This document shows, piece after piece, positions 53,164 through 61,067 of a stretch of 64,000 bases of DNA (its first letter is position 1; each line of letters opens with the position of its first letter). The stretch is from Chersky-840 sp963810195 (lineage in GTDB: Bacteria > Actinomycetota > Acidimicrobiia > Acidimicrobiales > UBA8190): contig CAWEMO010000005.1 of assembly GCA_963810195.1 (NCBI GenBank), positions 1-64,000 on the forward strand, written 5' to 3'. Position numbers and translations under genes: made by a program. The notes under the pieces were generated by a model that was not told the DNA's origin, did no database searches, and worked only from the letters and a program-made list of their open reading frames with translations.

Positions 53164-53733
53164 GTGACCGTCGACCGCGCCCGTGTCGAACGCCTCGTGG
53201 TCGAGCTCCTCGAGGCGGTAGGCGAGGACCCCGCACGCGAAGGCCTGCAAGCCACCCCCCGGCGCGTGGCGGCCATGTACGAGGAATTGTTCGCCGGTGT
53301 GGACGACGATCCCGAGAGCCATCTCACCGTCACCTTCGCCGCCGATCACGACGAGATGGTCATGGTGCGCGACATCCCGTTCGCGTCGCTGTGCGAGCAC
53401 CACATGGTGCCGTTCATCGGCAAGGTCCACGTGGGCTACATCCCCGGTGACGACGGCCGCGTCACGGGCTTGTCCAAGCTGGCCCGCCTGGTCGACGTCT
53501 ACGCGCGTCGCCTGCAGGTCCAGGAGCGGATGACGACGCAGATCGCCGACACCATGGAGAAGGTGCTCGTCCCGCGCGGGGTGCTCGTCGTCGTCGAGGC
53601 CGAGCACCTGTGCATGTCGATGCGCGGCGTGAAGAAGCCGGGGACCCTCACCATTACCTCGGCGGTGCGGGGCCTGTTCCGGGACGACCCGCGGACGAGG
53701 GCCGAGGCCATGCAGTACGTCCACGGCCGCTGA
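53164..53733 (+). CDS. folE: GTP cyclohydrolase I
   Basis: A 189-residue enzyme that converts GTP to 7,8-dihydroneopterin triphosphate, the first step of folate synthesis. The zinc ligands are SLCEHHMVPF (Cys and His) and AEHLCMSMRG (Cys). Other signatures are YIPGDDGRVTGLSKLARLVD, RLQVQERMTTQIAD and RGVKKPGTLTITSAVRG. It starts at GTG 53164. folP, folB and folK follow on the same strand. Confidence 0.96.
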   Translation: MTVDRARVERLVVELLEAVGEDPAREGLQATPRRVAAMYEELFAGVDDDPESHLTVTFAADHDEMVMVRDIPFASLCEHHMVPFIGKVHVGYIPGDDGRVTGLSKLARLVDVYARRLQVQERMTTQIADTMEKVLVPRGVLVVVEAEHLCMSMRGVKKPGTLTITSAVRGLFRDDPRTRAEAMQYVHGR

Positions 53734-53801
53734 GATTCCGATGGCGCGCCGACCACACAGTGGCGGTTCCGGGGTCCCGGGAGCAGCCCTAACCTACGGG
53801 C

Positions 53802-54619
53802 ATGGCGCCTCGGGTGATGGGTGTGCTCAACGTCACGCCGGACTCGTTCTCCGACGGCGGCCGCTATCTCGATGCCGGGCTCGCCGTTGCCCACGGCCTG
53901 GAGATGGCCCGCCAGGGGGCCGATGTGGTCGACGTGGGGGGCGAGTCGAGCCGGCCGGGTGCCGCGGCCGTCTCCGAGCTCGAGGAGCTGCGCCGGGTGG
54001 TGCCGGTGATCGAAGCCCTCTCCCCCACGTGCGCGTGTCGGTCGACACCGTCAAGCGGGCCGTGGCCGAGGCGGCGATCGGCGCGGGGGCGACGCTGCTC
54101 AACGACATCTCCGCGTCGCTGTGGCCCGTGGCGGCGGAGTCCGGGGTGGGGTGGGTTGCCATGCACATGCAGGGGGCGCCGCGCACCATGCAGGACGACC
54201 CCCGCTACGACGACGTCGTGGCCGTGGTGCACGGCTTCCTGCGGGCCCGCGCGGAGGCTGCGCTCGAGGCCGGAGTCCGCGAGGTGTGGGTGGACCCCGG
54301 CATCGGCTTCGGCAAGACGGCGGGGCACAACCTCGCCCTGCTGCACCATCTCCCCGAGCTCGTGGCGCAGGGCGTGCCGGTGCTCGTGGGGACGAGTCGC
54401 AAGAGCTTCCTCGGGCGTCTGGCGGCGGGGCCCGGAGCCGAGCCCGTCGGCGTGGCCGACCGCCTGGCGGGGTCCATCGCCACCGCCACCTGGGCCATGC
54501 TGGCGGGCGCGTCGATGGTCCGGGTCCACGACGTGCCGAGCGCGCTCCAGGCGGCCACGCTCGTCGGGGCCACACGGGTCGGGGCAGGTGCCGGGTGCTC
54601 GGCGGGGACGGGTCGGTGA
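53802..54619 (+). pseudogene. folP: Dihydropteroate synthase with an apparent frameshift
   Basis: Both halves of a DHPS are present but in different frames. The first frame from ATG 53802 reads MGVLNVTPDSFSDGG and DVGGESSRPGA and should continue EALSPHVRVSVDT. The DNA at about 54022-54030 has a run of five C where six would be needed, so the frame slips and the rest (VDTVKRAVAEAAI, LLNDIS, MHMQGAPRTMQ, DPGIGFGKTAGHN, GTSRKSFLGRL) is read in another frame to the stop at 54619. With one base restored the protein is 272 residues with all pterin and pABA loops. folP is normally essential, so a sequencing indel is more likely than real loss. Confidence 0.9.
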
Positions 54620-54653
54620 GGCGAAGGTTGACGACGAGGGCGAGGGGCGAGCG

Positions 54654-55166
54654 GTGAAAGGGAAGTGGGCGGCGGGGATCCCCCCGCGCAACTTCACGTG
54701 GATCGTGAAGGACCAGCTGGCGGTGAGCGAGCGGCCGGGCGGCTTCGCCCCGCACCATCGCCGCGTCCGGCGGCAGGAGGAGATCATCTGGCTGCGCGTG
54801 CAGGGCTTCAACCGGGTGGTGTCGCTCCTGCCCTCTCCACACAACCTGGCCGCCTACGACGAGGGGGAGCTCGTGTGGTCACACTTCCCTCTCGCCTCGA
54901 CCGGGGACGTGCGGGAGACGCTTCTCGATCTGTACCGGAATCTCGACGCATGGCTGCGCGCCGGCGAGCGCCTGCTCGTGCACCAGGAGGAGCTCGGGGA
55001 CCGCGTCATGGGGGTCGTCGCCGGTTACCTGCTGTGGAGCGGCCGCCTGCCGGGGGGCCCGCAGGCCATCGCCGTGGTCGAGCGGCTCATCGGCCATGCG
55101 ATGGGGCCACCGGGACTGGACATGGTGGCCCGGGCGTCGGAGCTCGGCGTCCCCGGCCCGGCCTGA
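54654..55166 (+). CDS. Dual-specificity-phosphatase-like protein without the catalytic cysteine
   Basis: A 170-residue protein, GTG 54654, lying between folP and folB. The layout, with LRVQGFNRVVSLLPSPHN, a short VWSHFPLAS segment, and LLVHQEELGDRVMGVVAGYLLW, parallels small cysteine phosphatases, in which the last segment is the P-loop HCxxxxxR followed by a helix. Here the P-loop reads H-Q-E-E-L-G-D-R: the Arg is kept, but Gln replaces the nucleophilic Cys. It would therefore be a non-catalytic phosphate or protein binder. The family assignment is by pattern only. The neighbouring genes make pterin intermediates, so a role linked to folate synthesis is possible but speculative. Confidence 0.65.
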   Translation: MKGKWAAGIPPRNFTWIVKDQLAVSERPGGFAPHHRRVRRQEEIIWLRVQGFNRVVSLLPSPHNLAAYDEGELVWSHFPLASTGDVRETLLDLYRNLDAWLRAGERLLVHQEELGDRVMGVVAGYLLWSGRLPGGPQAIAVVERLIGHAMGPPGLDMVARASELGVPGPA

Positions 55167-55183
55167 GCCCCCGGCGCGGCGCC

Positions 55184-55609
55184 GTGGGGCACGGTGGCCC
55201 GGGGCGGGGCGGAGCACGGCAGCGTGGTCCGGGGTCGGGTGGTCCGGATGGGGACCGCATCGAGGTGCGGGGCCTGCGCGTCGAAGGGGTCCACGGGGTG
55301 CTCGAGGAGGAGCGCGTGCGGCCCCAGCCCTTCGAGGTCGATCTCGACCTCCACCTCGACACCGCGCTCGCGGCGTCCACCGACGACCTGGCCGCCACCG
55401 CCGACTACGCGGCCGCCGCCGACGCGGTGGTGGCGGTGATCTCGGGCCCTCCCCGGCGCCTGCTGGAGTCCCTGGCCGGTGCCGTCGCCGAGCGCGTGCT
55501 GCGCGACCCGCGTGTCGAGGAGGTCACCGTCACCGTCCGGAAGCTGCACCCGCCGCTCCCGCACGCGGTCGCATCGACCGCGGTGCGCATCCATCGACGC
55601 CGCGCCTAG
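55184..55609 (+). CDS. folB: Dihydroneopterin aldolase
   Basis: A protein of up to 141 residues with the FolB fold: RIEVRGLRVEGVHGVLEEER, PFEVDLDLHLD, and the C-terminal VTVTVRKLHPPLPH typical of the family. The Glu/Lys pair (EGVHGVLEEER and RKLHPP) fits the active site. The start is uncertain: GTG 55184 adds a Gly-rich leader, whereas GTG 55265 would begin only just before the conserved core. It converts dihydroneopterin to 6-hydroxymethyl-dihydropterin. folK follows 4 bases later. Confidence 0.88.
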   Translation: MGHGGPGRGGARQRGPGSGGPDGDRIEVRGLRVEGVHGVLEEERVRPQPFEVDLDLHLDTALAASTDDLAATADYAAAADAVVAVISGPPRRLLESLAGAVAERVLRDPRVEEVTVTVRKLHPPLPHAVASTAVRIHRRRA

Positions 55610-55613
55610 GACG

Positions 55614-56072
55614 GTGCGCGCCTTCGTCGGCCTCGGGTCCAACCTCGGTGACCGTGAGGGCAACCTCGTCGGGGCGCTGCAGGGGCTCCCCGGGGTGGTG
55701 GCGGTGTCACGCCTGTACGAGACCGAGCCCGTGGGGGGCCCGGCGGGCCAGGGCCTCTACCTGAACCTCGTGGTCGAGCTCGACACCGCGCTCGGGCCGC
55801 GGGAGCTCCTCGGGGTGGCGCGGCGGCTCGAGGAGGCGGCCGGGCGCGAGCGGGGGGTGCGCAACGGGCCGCGCACCTTGGACGTCGACGTGCTCCTCGT
55901 CGGGGACCGGGTGGTCGACGACGAGGACCTGGTCGTCCCCCATCCCCGTATGTTCGAGCGGCGGTTCGTGGTCGAGCCGCTGGCCGAGCTCGCCCCCGAG
56001 CTCGTTGCGCCCGCGGTCCGGGAAGGGGCTGGTGGGGAGGTCCGAGTCGTAGGTAGACTGCGGGGGTATTGA
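55614..56072 (+). CDS. folK: HPPK (6-hydroxymethyl-dihydropterin pyrophosphokinase)
   Basis: A 152-residue HPPK. The N-terminal signature AFVGLGSNLGDREGNL, YETEPVGGPAGQGLYLNLVVELDT, and the catalytic metal site GPRTLDVDVLLVGD followed by VVPHPRMFERRFVVEPLAELAP are all intact. GTG 55614 starts 4 bases after the folB stop. It completes the substrate for FolP. The next gene starts 60 bases downstream. Confidence 0.94.
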   Translation: MRAFVGLGSNLGDREGNLVGALQGLPGVVAVSRLYETEPVGGPAGQGLYLNLVVELDTALGPRELLGVARRLEEAAGRERGVRNGPRTLDVDVLLVGDRVVDDEDLVVPHPRMFERRFVVEPLAELAPELVAPAVREGAGGEVRVVGRLRGY

Positions 56073-56132
56073 TCCGATCGCCTGGAGCGACCGGCACCCT
56101 CGGTGAGGGGCTGGAGCGCAGAGAGGGGTCCG

Positions 56133-57968
56133 GTGACAACTGTCCGACTGATCGGTCCGGGACGGGCCGGTCGTTCACTGGCTGCGGCGCTGGCCGACGC
56201 CGGATGCGAAGTCCGCGAGCTGCTGGCGCGCGGTGACGACGTGGCCCAGGCGGCCCGGGGCGTCGACGTCCTCGTCATCGCCACGCCCGACTCGGCCATC
56301 GCCGAGGTGGCGGCCCGGGTAGTGCCCGTGCCGGGCACCGTGGTGCTGCACCTGTCGGGTGCGCTGGGCCTCGACGCCGTCTCCCCCCATCGGCGTCGTG
56401 CGTCGCTGCACCCGCTCGTGCCCCTGCCCTCGGCCGAGGTCGGCCGGGTCCGTCTCCGCAGCGGCATCACCTTCGCCGTGGCCGGCGACCCGGCGGCGGG
56501 GGAGCTGGCCCGCCTGCTCGGGGGCTCGGTCGTGGTCGTCGACGACGAGCACCGCGCCGCGTACCACGCCGCGGCGTGCATCGCCTCGAACCACCTCGTG
56601 GCGCTCATGGGCCAGGTCGAGCGCGTCGCGGCGCCGGCCGGGCTCGGCCTCGACGCCTTCGTGGGCCTGGCGCGCGCCGCGTTGACCGACGTGTCCGAGC
56701 TCGGCCCGGCACCGGCACTGACCGGTCCCGCCGCACGCGGCGACGAGGCCACGCTCGAGCGCCACCGGGGCACCCTCGACGCTGCCGAGATCCCCGGGTA
56801 CGAGGCGGGCGTCGCCCTGGCCCGGCGCCTGGCGACCGGCCACCTGGCGACCGGCCACCCTTCGACCGGCCACCCTTCGACCCGCCACCCTTCGACCGGC
56901 CACCCTTCGACCGACTGTCCCGCGCCAGTGCCGACCTCGTCGGGGCGCGACATCTCGACACAGCGGCCGTCGCGCCGCGCCACCGTGACGCCCCCGGCGG
57001 GCTCCGCCGGCCGCCGGCGGGCCAGGCGGGCCGGAGCCGTGCGCCCCGCTCCCCTGTGCGTCGTCACGTCGGCGAAGGCGTTCTCCGACGCCCTCGACAC
57101 CGAGCGCGCCCTGGGTCGCACTGTCGGCCTCGTCCCCACGATGGGTGCGCTGCACGCCGGGCACCGTTCCCTCATCGCCCGCGCCGCGGCCGAATGCGAC
57201 GTCGTGGCGGTGACGGTGTTCGTCAACCCGCTGCAGTTCGACGACGCCGCCGACCTCGCTGCGTACCCACGCGACCTCGAGGCCGACGCCGCCGCGGCGC
57301 GATCTGCGGGCGCGTCGTTGGTGTTCGCCCCGCCCGTGGAGGAGATGTACGGCCCCGACCCGGCGCGCGTCGCCACCAAGGTGCACGTCGAGGGTGTGAC
57401 CGAAGGGCTCGAAGGCGCCTCGCGCCCGGGGCACTTCGACGGGGTGACGACGGTGGTGGCGAAGCTCTTCGCCCTGTCGGGCCGCTGCCGCGCCTACTTC
57501 GGCGAGAAGGACTACCAGCAGCTGGCCGTGGTGCGCCGCATGGCGGCCGACCTGTCCATCCCGGTCACGATCGTGGGGTGCCCGACGGTGCGCGAGCTCG
57601 ACGGCCTGGCCATGTCGAGCCGCAACACCCGTCTGTCGCCCGACGAGCGCCGCGCCGCACTGGCGTTGCACCGCGCCCTGCGCGCCGGCCGCAGCCGTGT
57701 CGAGCGGGGCGAGCGCGACCCCGCGCGTGTACGCGCCGCCATGACGGCGGTGCTCGTGGCCGAGCCGCTCGTCACGCCCGACTACGCCGTGGTCGTCGAC
57801 CCCGGGACCCTGCAGTGCCCCACCGTGCTCGACGGCGAGGTGCGCCTGCTCGTGGCGGCCCGGGTGGGAGCGGTCAGGCTCATCGACAACGAAGGTGCGT
57901 GCCCTGTGTCGGCCGGTGCCGGGCCCGCTCCCGATCTCGTATTGGTGAACAGCGGAGAGGAGCGCTGA
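56133..57968 (+). CDS. panC: Fusion of a Rossmann/DUF2520 protein and pantothenate synthetase
   Basis: A 611-residue single frame with two parts. Residues 1-232 form a Rossmann plus DUF2520 module (VRLIGPGRAGRSLAAALADAG, VIATPDSAI, LHLSGALG, AAYHAAACIASNHLVALM). In many actinobacteria this is a separate gene before panC. Residues about 233-308 are a low-complexity linker with 15-bp tandem repeats (GHPST units). Residues about 309-611 are PanC, which joins pantoate and beta-alanine: VPTMGALHAGHRSLI, VFVNPLQFDDAADLAAYPRD, FGEKDYQQLAVVRRM, SSRNTRLSPDERRAA. GTG 56133 has GAGAGG 6 bases upstream. It could yield one fusion polypeptide or use an internal start. panD follows after 3 bases. Confidence 0.88.
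   Translation: MTTVRLIGPGRAGRSLAAALADAGCEVRELLARGDDVAQAARGVDVLVIATPDSAIAEVAARVVPVPGTVVLHLSGALGLDAVSPHRRRASLHPLVPLPSAEVGRVRLRSGITFAVAGDPAAGELARLLGGSVVVVDDEHRAAYHAAACIASNHLVALMGQVERVAAPAGLGLDAFVGLARAALTDVSELGPAPALTGPAARGDEATLERHRGTLDAAEIPGYEAGVALARRLATGHLATGHPSTGHPSTRHPSTGHPSTDCPAPVPTSSGRDISTQRPSRRATVTPPAGSAGRRRARRAGAVRPAPLCVVTSAKAFSDALDTERALGRTVGLVPTMGALHAGHRSLIARAAAECDVVAVTVFVNPLQFDDAADLAAYPRDLEADAAAARSAGASLVFAPPVEEMYGPDPARVATKVHVEGVTEGLEGASRPGHFDGVTTVVAKLFALSGRCRAYFGEKDYQQLAVVRRMAADLSIPVTIVGCPTVRELDGLAMSSRNTRLSPDERRAALALHRALRAGRSRVERGERDPARVRAAMTAVLVAEPLVTPDYAVVVDPGTLQCPTVLDGEVRLLVAARVGAVRLIDNEGACPVSAGAGPAPDLVLVNSGEER
56831..56914 (+). repeat. 15-bp minisatellite in the panC linker
   Basis: About five and a half copies of a 15-bp unit (GGCGACCGGCCACCT, later TTCGACCGGCCACCC), encoding ATGHL and STGHP pentapeptides between the DUF2520-like and PanC domains. 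All units preserve the reading frame. Confidence 0.85.
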
Positions 57969-57971
57969 ACG

Positions 57972-58364
57972 ATGCGCCGGCGCATGATGAAGTCCAAGAT
58001 CCACCGGGCCACGGTGACCGACGCCAATCTCGACTACGTGGGCTCGATCAGCCTCGACCCCGAGCTGATGCGGCTGGCCGACATCCTGGAGTACGAGCAG
58101 GTGACCGTGCTCGACATCGACAACGGGGCCCGCTTCGAGACCTACGCCATCGTGGGAGGCCCCGGTGAGGTGTGCCTCAACGGCGCCGCCGCCCGCCTCG
58201 TGCACCGGGGGGACAAGGTGATCGTGATCACCTACGCCGACTACGACAGCGCCGAGCTGGCCGGCTTCGAGCCCACCATCGTCCACGTGGACGCGACCAA
58301 TTCCGTCGTGGACCTCAGCCTGGCGCAGCTCGACGACGCGCTGCGCCCGGCCGTCACGGGCTGA
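57972..58364 (+). CDS. panD: Aspartate 1-decarboxylase
   Basis: A 130-residue pyruvoyl-dependent enzyme that makes beta-alanine for PanC. The self-cleavage site Gly-Ser is in NLDYVGSISLDPELM, and IHRATVTDANLDYVG, NGARFETYAIVGG and VICLNGAAARL-like (here EVCLNGAAARLVHRGD) segments are typical. ATG 57972 follows GGAGAGGAG and starts 3 bases after the panC stop, so beta-alanine formation and use are encoded together. nadB begins 35 bases downstream. Confidence 0.95.
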   Translation: MRRRMMKSKIHRATVTDANLDYVGSISLDPELMRLADILEYEQVTVLDIDNGARFETYAIVGGPGEVCLNGAAARLVHRGDKVIVITYADYDSAELAGFEPTIVHVDATNSVVDLSLAQLDDALRPAVTG

Positions 58365-58399
58365 GGCCGGCGCCCGGCCCGCCCTCGGGGGCCCGACTC

Positions 58400-60130
58400 G
58401 TGAAGCTCGACGTCCTCGTCCTCGGCTCGGGCGTGGCCGGCCTGTCCGCCGTGGTCCGCCTGGCCACCCCGGCCGGTCTCCGGGTCGGCGTCCTCACCAA
58501 GGCCGACCTGGCCCAGTCGACGACACGCTGGGCCCAGGGGGGGATCGCGGCGGCGGTCGGCGGCGATGAGGATTCCACCGACCTCCATCTGGCCGACACG
58601 CTGGCGGCGGGGGCGGGACTGTGTGACGTCGACGCCGTGCGGGTGCTCGTCGACGAGGGGCCCCGTCGTGTCGACGAGCTCATCGCCCTCGGGGCGGTGT
58701 TCGACCGCGAGGCCGGCGGCGACCTGGCCCTGGCACGAGAAGGGGGGCACTCGACCGCCCGCGTCCTGCACGCCGGGGGCGCGGCCACCGGGGCCGAGGT
58801 CGAGCGGGCGCTCGTCTCGGCGGTACGGCACAGTGCCGCCGCCGTCCTCGAACAGTGGTTCGCCGTCGACCTCGTCCTCGAGGGCGGCCGGTGCGTCGGT
58901 GTCAGCGCACTCGACCCCGGCGGTGCGCTGCGTGAGGTCCGGGCCACGCAGGTGGTGCTGGCCACGGGAGGCGCCGGGCAGCTCTATGCGGTGACCACCA
59001 ACCCACCCGAGGCCACGGGCGACGGGATCGCCATGGCACTGCGCGCCGGGGTCCCGGTGGCCGACGTCGAGTTCTTCCAGTTCCACCCCACCGCGCTGCA
59101 CCATCCCGCCATGCCCCGACCGTTGTTGTCAGAAGCCCTGCGCGGCCACGGCGCCCTGCTGCGCGACGCGGCGGGCGGACGTTTCGTCGACGAGCTCGCC
59201 CCGCGCGATGTCGTCAGCCGGGCCATGGCCGACCGCATGGCCGAGCAGGGCGTCGGGTACCTGTGGCTCGACGCCACCGGGCTGGAGTCCTTCGACGCGC
59301 GCTTCCCGACCGTGGCCGCGTCGCTGCACGCCGCGGGTCTCGACCCCGCCGTGGACTGGCTCCCCATCGCGCCGGCGGCGCACTACCTGTCGGGGGGTGT
59401 GGTCACCGATCTCGACGGGGCGAGCGCGGTGCCCGGCCTGTGGGCGGTGGGCGAGGTGGCGTGCACGGGGGTGCACGGGGCCAATCGCCTGGCGTCGAAC
59501 TCACTGCTCGAGGGGATGGTGTTCGGGGCCCGGCTGGCCGAGGCCATCGCCGCCGGGCGCGACGGGGCCGAGGACACCGGCGTCATGCGAGGGCTGTCGG
59601 CCCCGCCGGGCCGGCTGCCTCCGGCGGAGATCCCCTGCGTCGACATCGACACCGCCTCGGGCACCGCCACCGCGCACGACACCGCCGCCACCGCCGCCGC
59701 GCACGACACCGCCGCCACCGCCGCCGCGCACGACACCGCCATCTCGCACGACACCGCCATCTCGCACGACACCGACACCGATGTCGCCAAGCTCCGCGAG
59801 CGGTTGCAGCGCGCCATGATCGAGGGCGCGGGCGTGCTGCGCTCTCCTGGCTCGCTCGTCGACGCCGCGGCCGAGGTCCGTGCCGTGGCCGGTCTCCTGC
59901 CCGCAGCCTCCGCGCCCGCCACGGGCAACGGGCGCGCCAGCGGTGAGCTCGCCAACCTCGTGACGGTGGCGGGCGCGCTGCTGCGCGCTGCCTACGCGCG
60001 CCACGAGACCCGCGGTGCCCATGCCCGCCGCGACTTTCCCGAGGCGCGCCCGCAGTGGCGCCGCCGCATCGTCCATCGTGGCGTGGCCGCTCCGGGGACG
60101 CTGCCCTCGGCACCCGGGGGCCGGCCGTGA
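58400..60130 (+). CDS. nadB: L-aspartate oxidase
   Basis: A 576-residue flavoprotein that oxidises aspartate to iminoaspartate for quinolinate synthesis. The FAD motif is VLVLGSGVAGLSAVVRLA, followed by STTRWAQGGIAAAVG, GGHSTARVLHAGG, EFFQFHPTALH and GVHGANRLASNSLLEGMVFGA. An insertion of about 38 residues (424-461) before the C-terminal helical domain is a tandem repeat of AHDTA-type units. It starts at GTG 58400. The stop overlaps the nadC start (GTGA). The partner nadA is not in the window. Confidence 0.95.
   Translation: MKLDVLVLGSGVAGLSAVVRLATPAGLRVGVLTKADLAQSTTRWAQGGIAAAVGGDEDSTDLHLADTLAAGAGLCDVDAVRVLVDEGPRRVDELIALGAVFDREAGGDLALAREGGHSTARVLHAGGAATGAEVERALVSAVRHSAAAVLEQWFAVDLVLEGGRCVGVSALDPGGALREVRATQVVLATGGAGQLYAVTTNPPEATGDGIAMALRAGVPVADVEFFQFHPTALHHPAMPRPLLSEALRGHGALLRDAAGGRFVDELAPRDVVSRAMADRMAEQGVGYLWLDATGLESFDARFPTVAASLHAAGLDPAVDWLPIAPAAHYLSGGVVTDLDGASAVPGLWAVGEVACTGVHGANRLASNSLLEGMVFGARLAEAIAAGRDGAEDTGVMRGLSAPPGRLPPAEIPCVDIDTASGTATAHDTAATAAAHDTAATAAAHDTAISHDTAISHDTDTDVAKLRERLQRAMIEGAGVLRSPGSLVDAAAEVRAVAGLLPAASAPATGNGRASGELANLVTVAGALLRAAYARHETRGAHARRDFPEARPQWRRRIVHRGVAAPGTLPSAPGGRP
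59672..59780 (+). repeat. Tandem repeats in nadB
   Basis: A 27-bp unit (CGCACGACACCGCC plus GCCACCGCCGC) occurs about twice and is followed by 15-bp units CACGACACCGCCATCTCG-like, encoding repeated AHDTA/SHDTA. The array is in frame and sits at a domain boundary of the enzyme. Confidence 0.8.
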
Positions 60131-61065
60131 CCGCGCCCGTCGGGGGACCTCAGCGGGTCGGCGCCGGCGAATGGCTCGGGACGTGGCCGTCGTCGGGTCC
60201 CCCCGATCCTCCGGGAGCGGCGGTGCGCGAGGCGGTGGCCCGTGCCCTGGCCGAGGATCTCGGCCCGCTCGGAGACCTCACGGCCATGCTCGTGCCCGAC
60301 ACGGTCGTGGCCCGGGCCAGAGTGGTGTCGCGCGCCGAGGGGGTGCTCGCCGGGCGCCTGTGTGCGCTCGAGGCTTTCGCACAGGTCGACGCGTCGGTGG
60401 CGGTGCGGTTCACCGAGAACGACGGGGCGTGGCTGGCGCCGGGGTCGGTGGTGGCCGAGGTGTCGGGGCCCATGCGCTCGATCCTCACCGCCGAGCGCAC
60501 CGCGCTCAACTTCCTGTGCCACCTGTCGGGGATCGCCACCGTGGCGCGCCGCTATGTCGACGCGGTGGCGGCGGCCAACACCGCCACCCGCGTGCTCGAC
60601 ACGAGAAAGACGACACCCGGTCTCCGCTCCCTGGAGAAGGCGGCCGTGCGCGCCGGCGGCGCGTGGAACCACCGTGCCGGGCTCTCCGACGCCGTGCTCG
60701 TGAAGGACAACCACCTGGGCCGCCTGGCCGTCGCCGATGCCGTCGCCCTGGCCCGGCGGTGGTGGCCGGGCCGGATGGTGGAGGTGGAGTGCGACCGTCC
60801 CGAGCAGGTGACCGAGGCCGTCGTGGCCGGCGCGTCGGCGGTGCTGCTCGACAACATGTCCCCCTCGATGGTGTCGGAATGCGTGGCCCTCGTGCGGGCG
60901 CGCGCCGCCGACGGCGCGGGCGCGGTCCTGGTGGAGGCGTCCGGCGGGGTGACCCTCGACACCGCTCCCGCCTATGCCGCCGCGGGTGCGGACCTCATCT
61001 CGGTGGGGGCCATCACGCACTCGGCCCCCATACTCGACCTCGGGCTCGACCTCGTGGAGGACTGA
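60127..61065 (+). CDS. nadC: Quinolinate phosphoribosyltransferase (decarboxylating)
   Basis: A 312-residue enzyme that makes nicotinate mononucleotide. Signatures are AEDLGPLGDLTAMLV, ERTALNFLCHLSGIAT, RVLDTRKTTPGLRSLEK, DAVLVKDNHL, VEVECD, LLDNMSP, VEASGGV and SVGAITHSAPILDLGLD. GTG 60127 overlaps the nadB stop by 4 bases. coaX follows 2 bases after its stop. The first 30 residues are Gly/Pro-rich and unconserved. Confidence 0.95.
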   Translation: MTAPVGGPQRVGAGEWLGTWPSSGPPDPPGAAVREAVARALAEDLGPLGDLTAMLVPDTVVARARVVSRAEGVLAGRLCALEAFAQVDASVAVRFTENDGAWLAPGSVVAEVSGPMRSILTAERTALNFLCHLSGIATVARRYVDAVAAANTATRVLDTRKTTPGLRSLEKAAVRAGGAWNHRAGLSDAVLVKDNHLGRLAVADAVALARRWWPGRMVEVECDRPEQVTEAVVAGASAVLLDNMSPSMVSECVALVRARAADGAGAVLVEASGGVTLDTAPAYAAAGADLISVGAITHSAPILDLGLDLVED

Positions 61066-61067
61066 AC

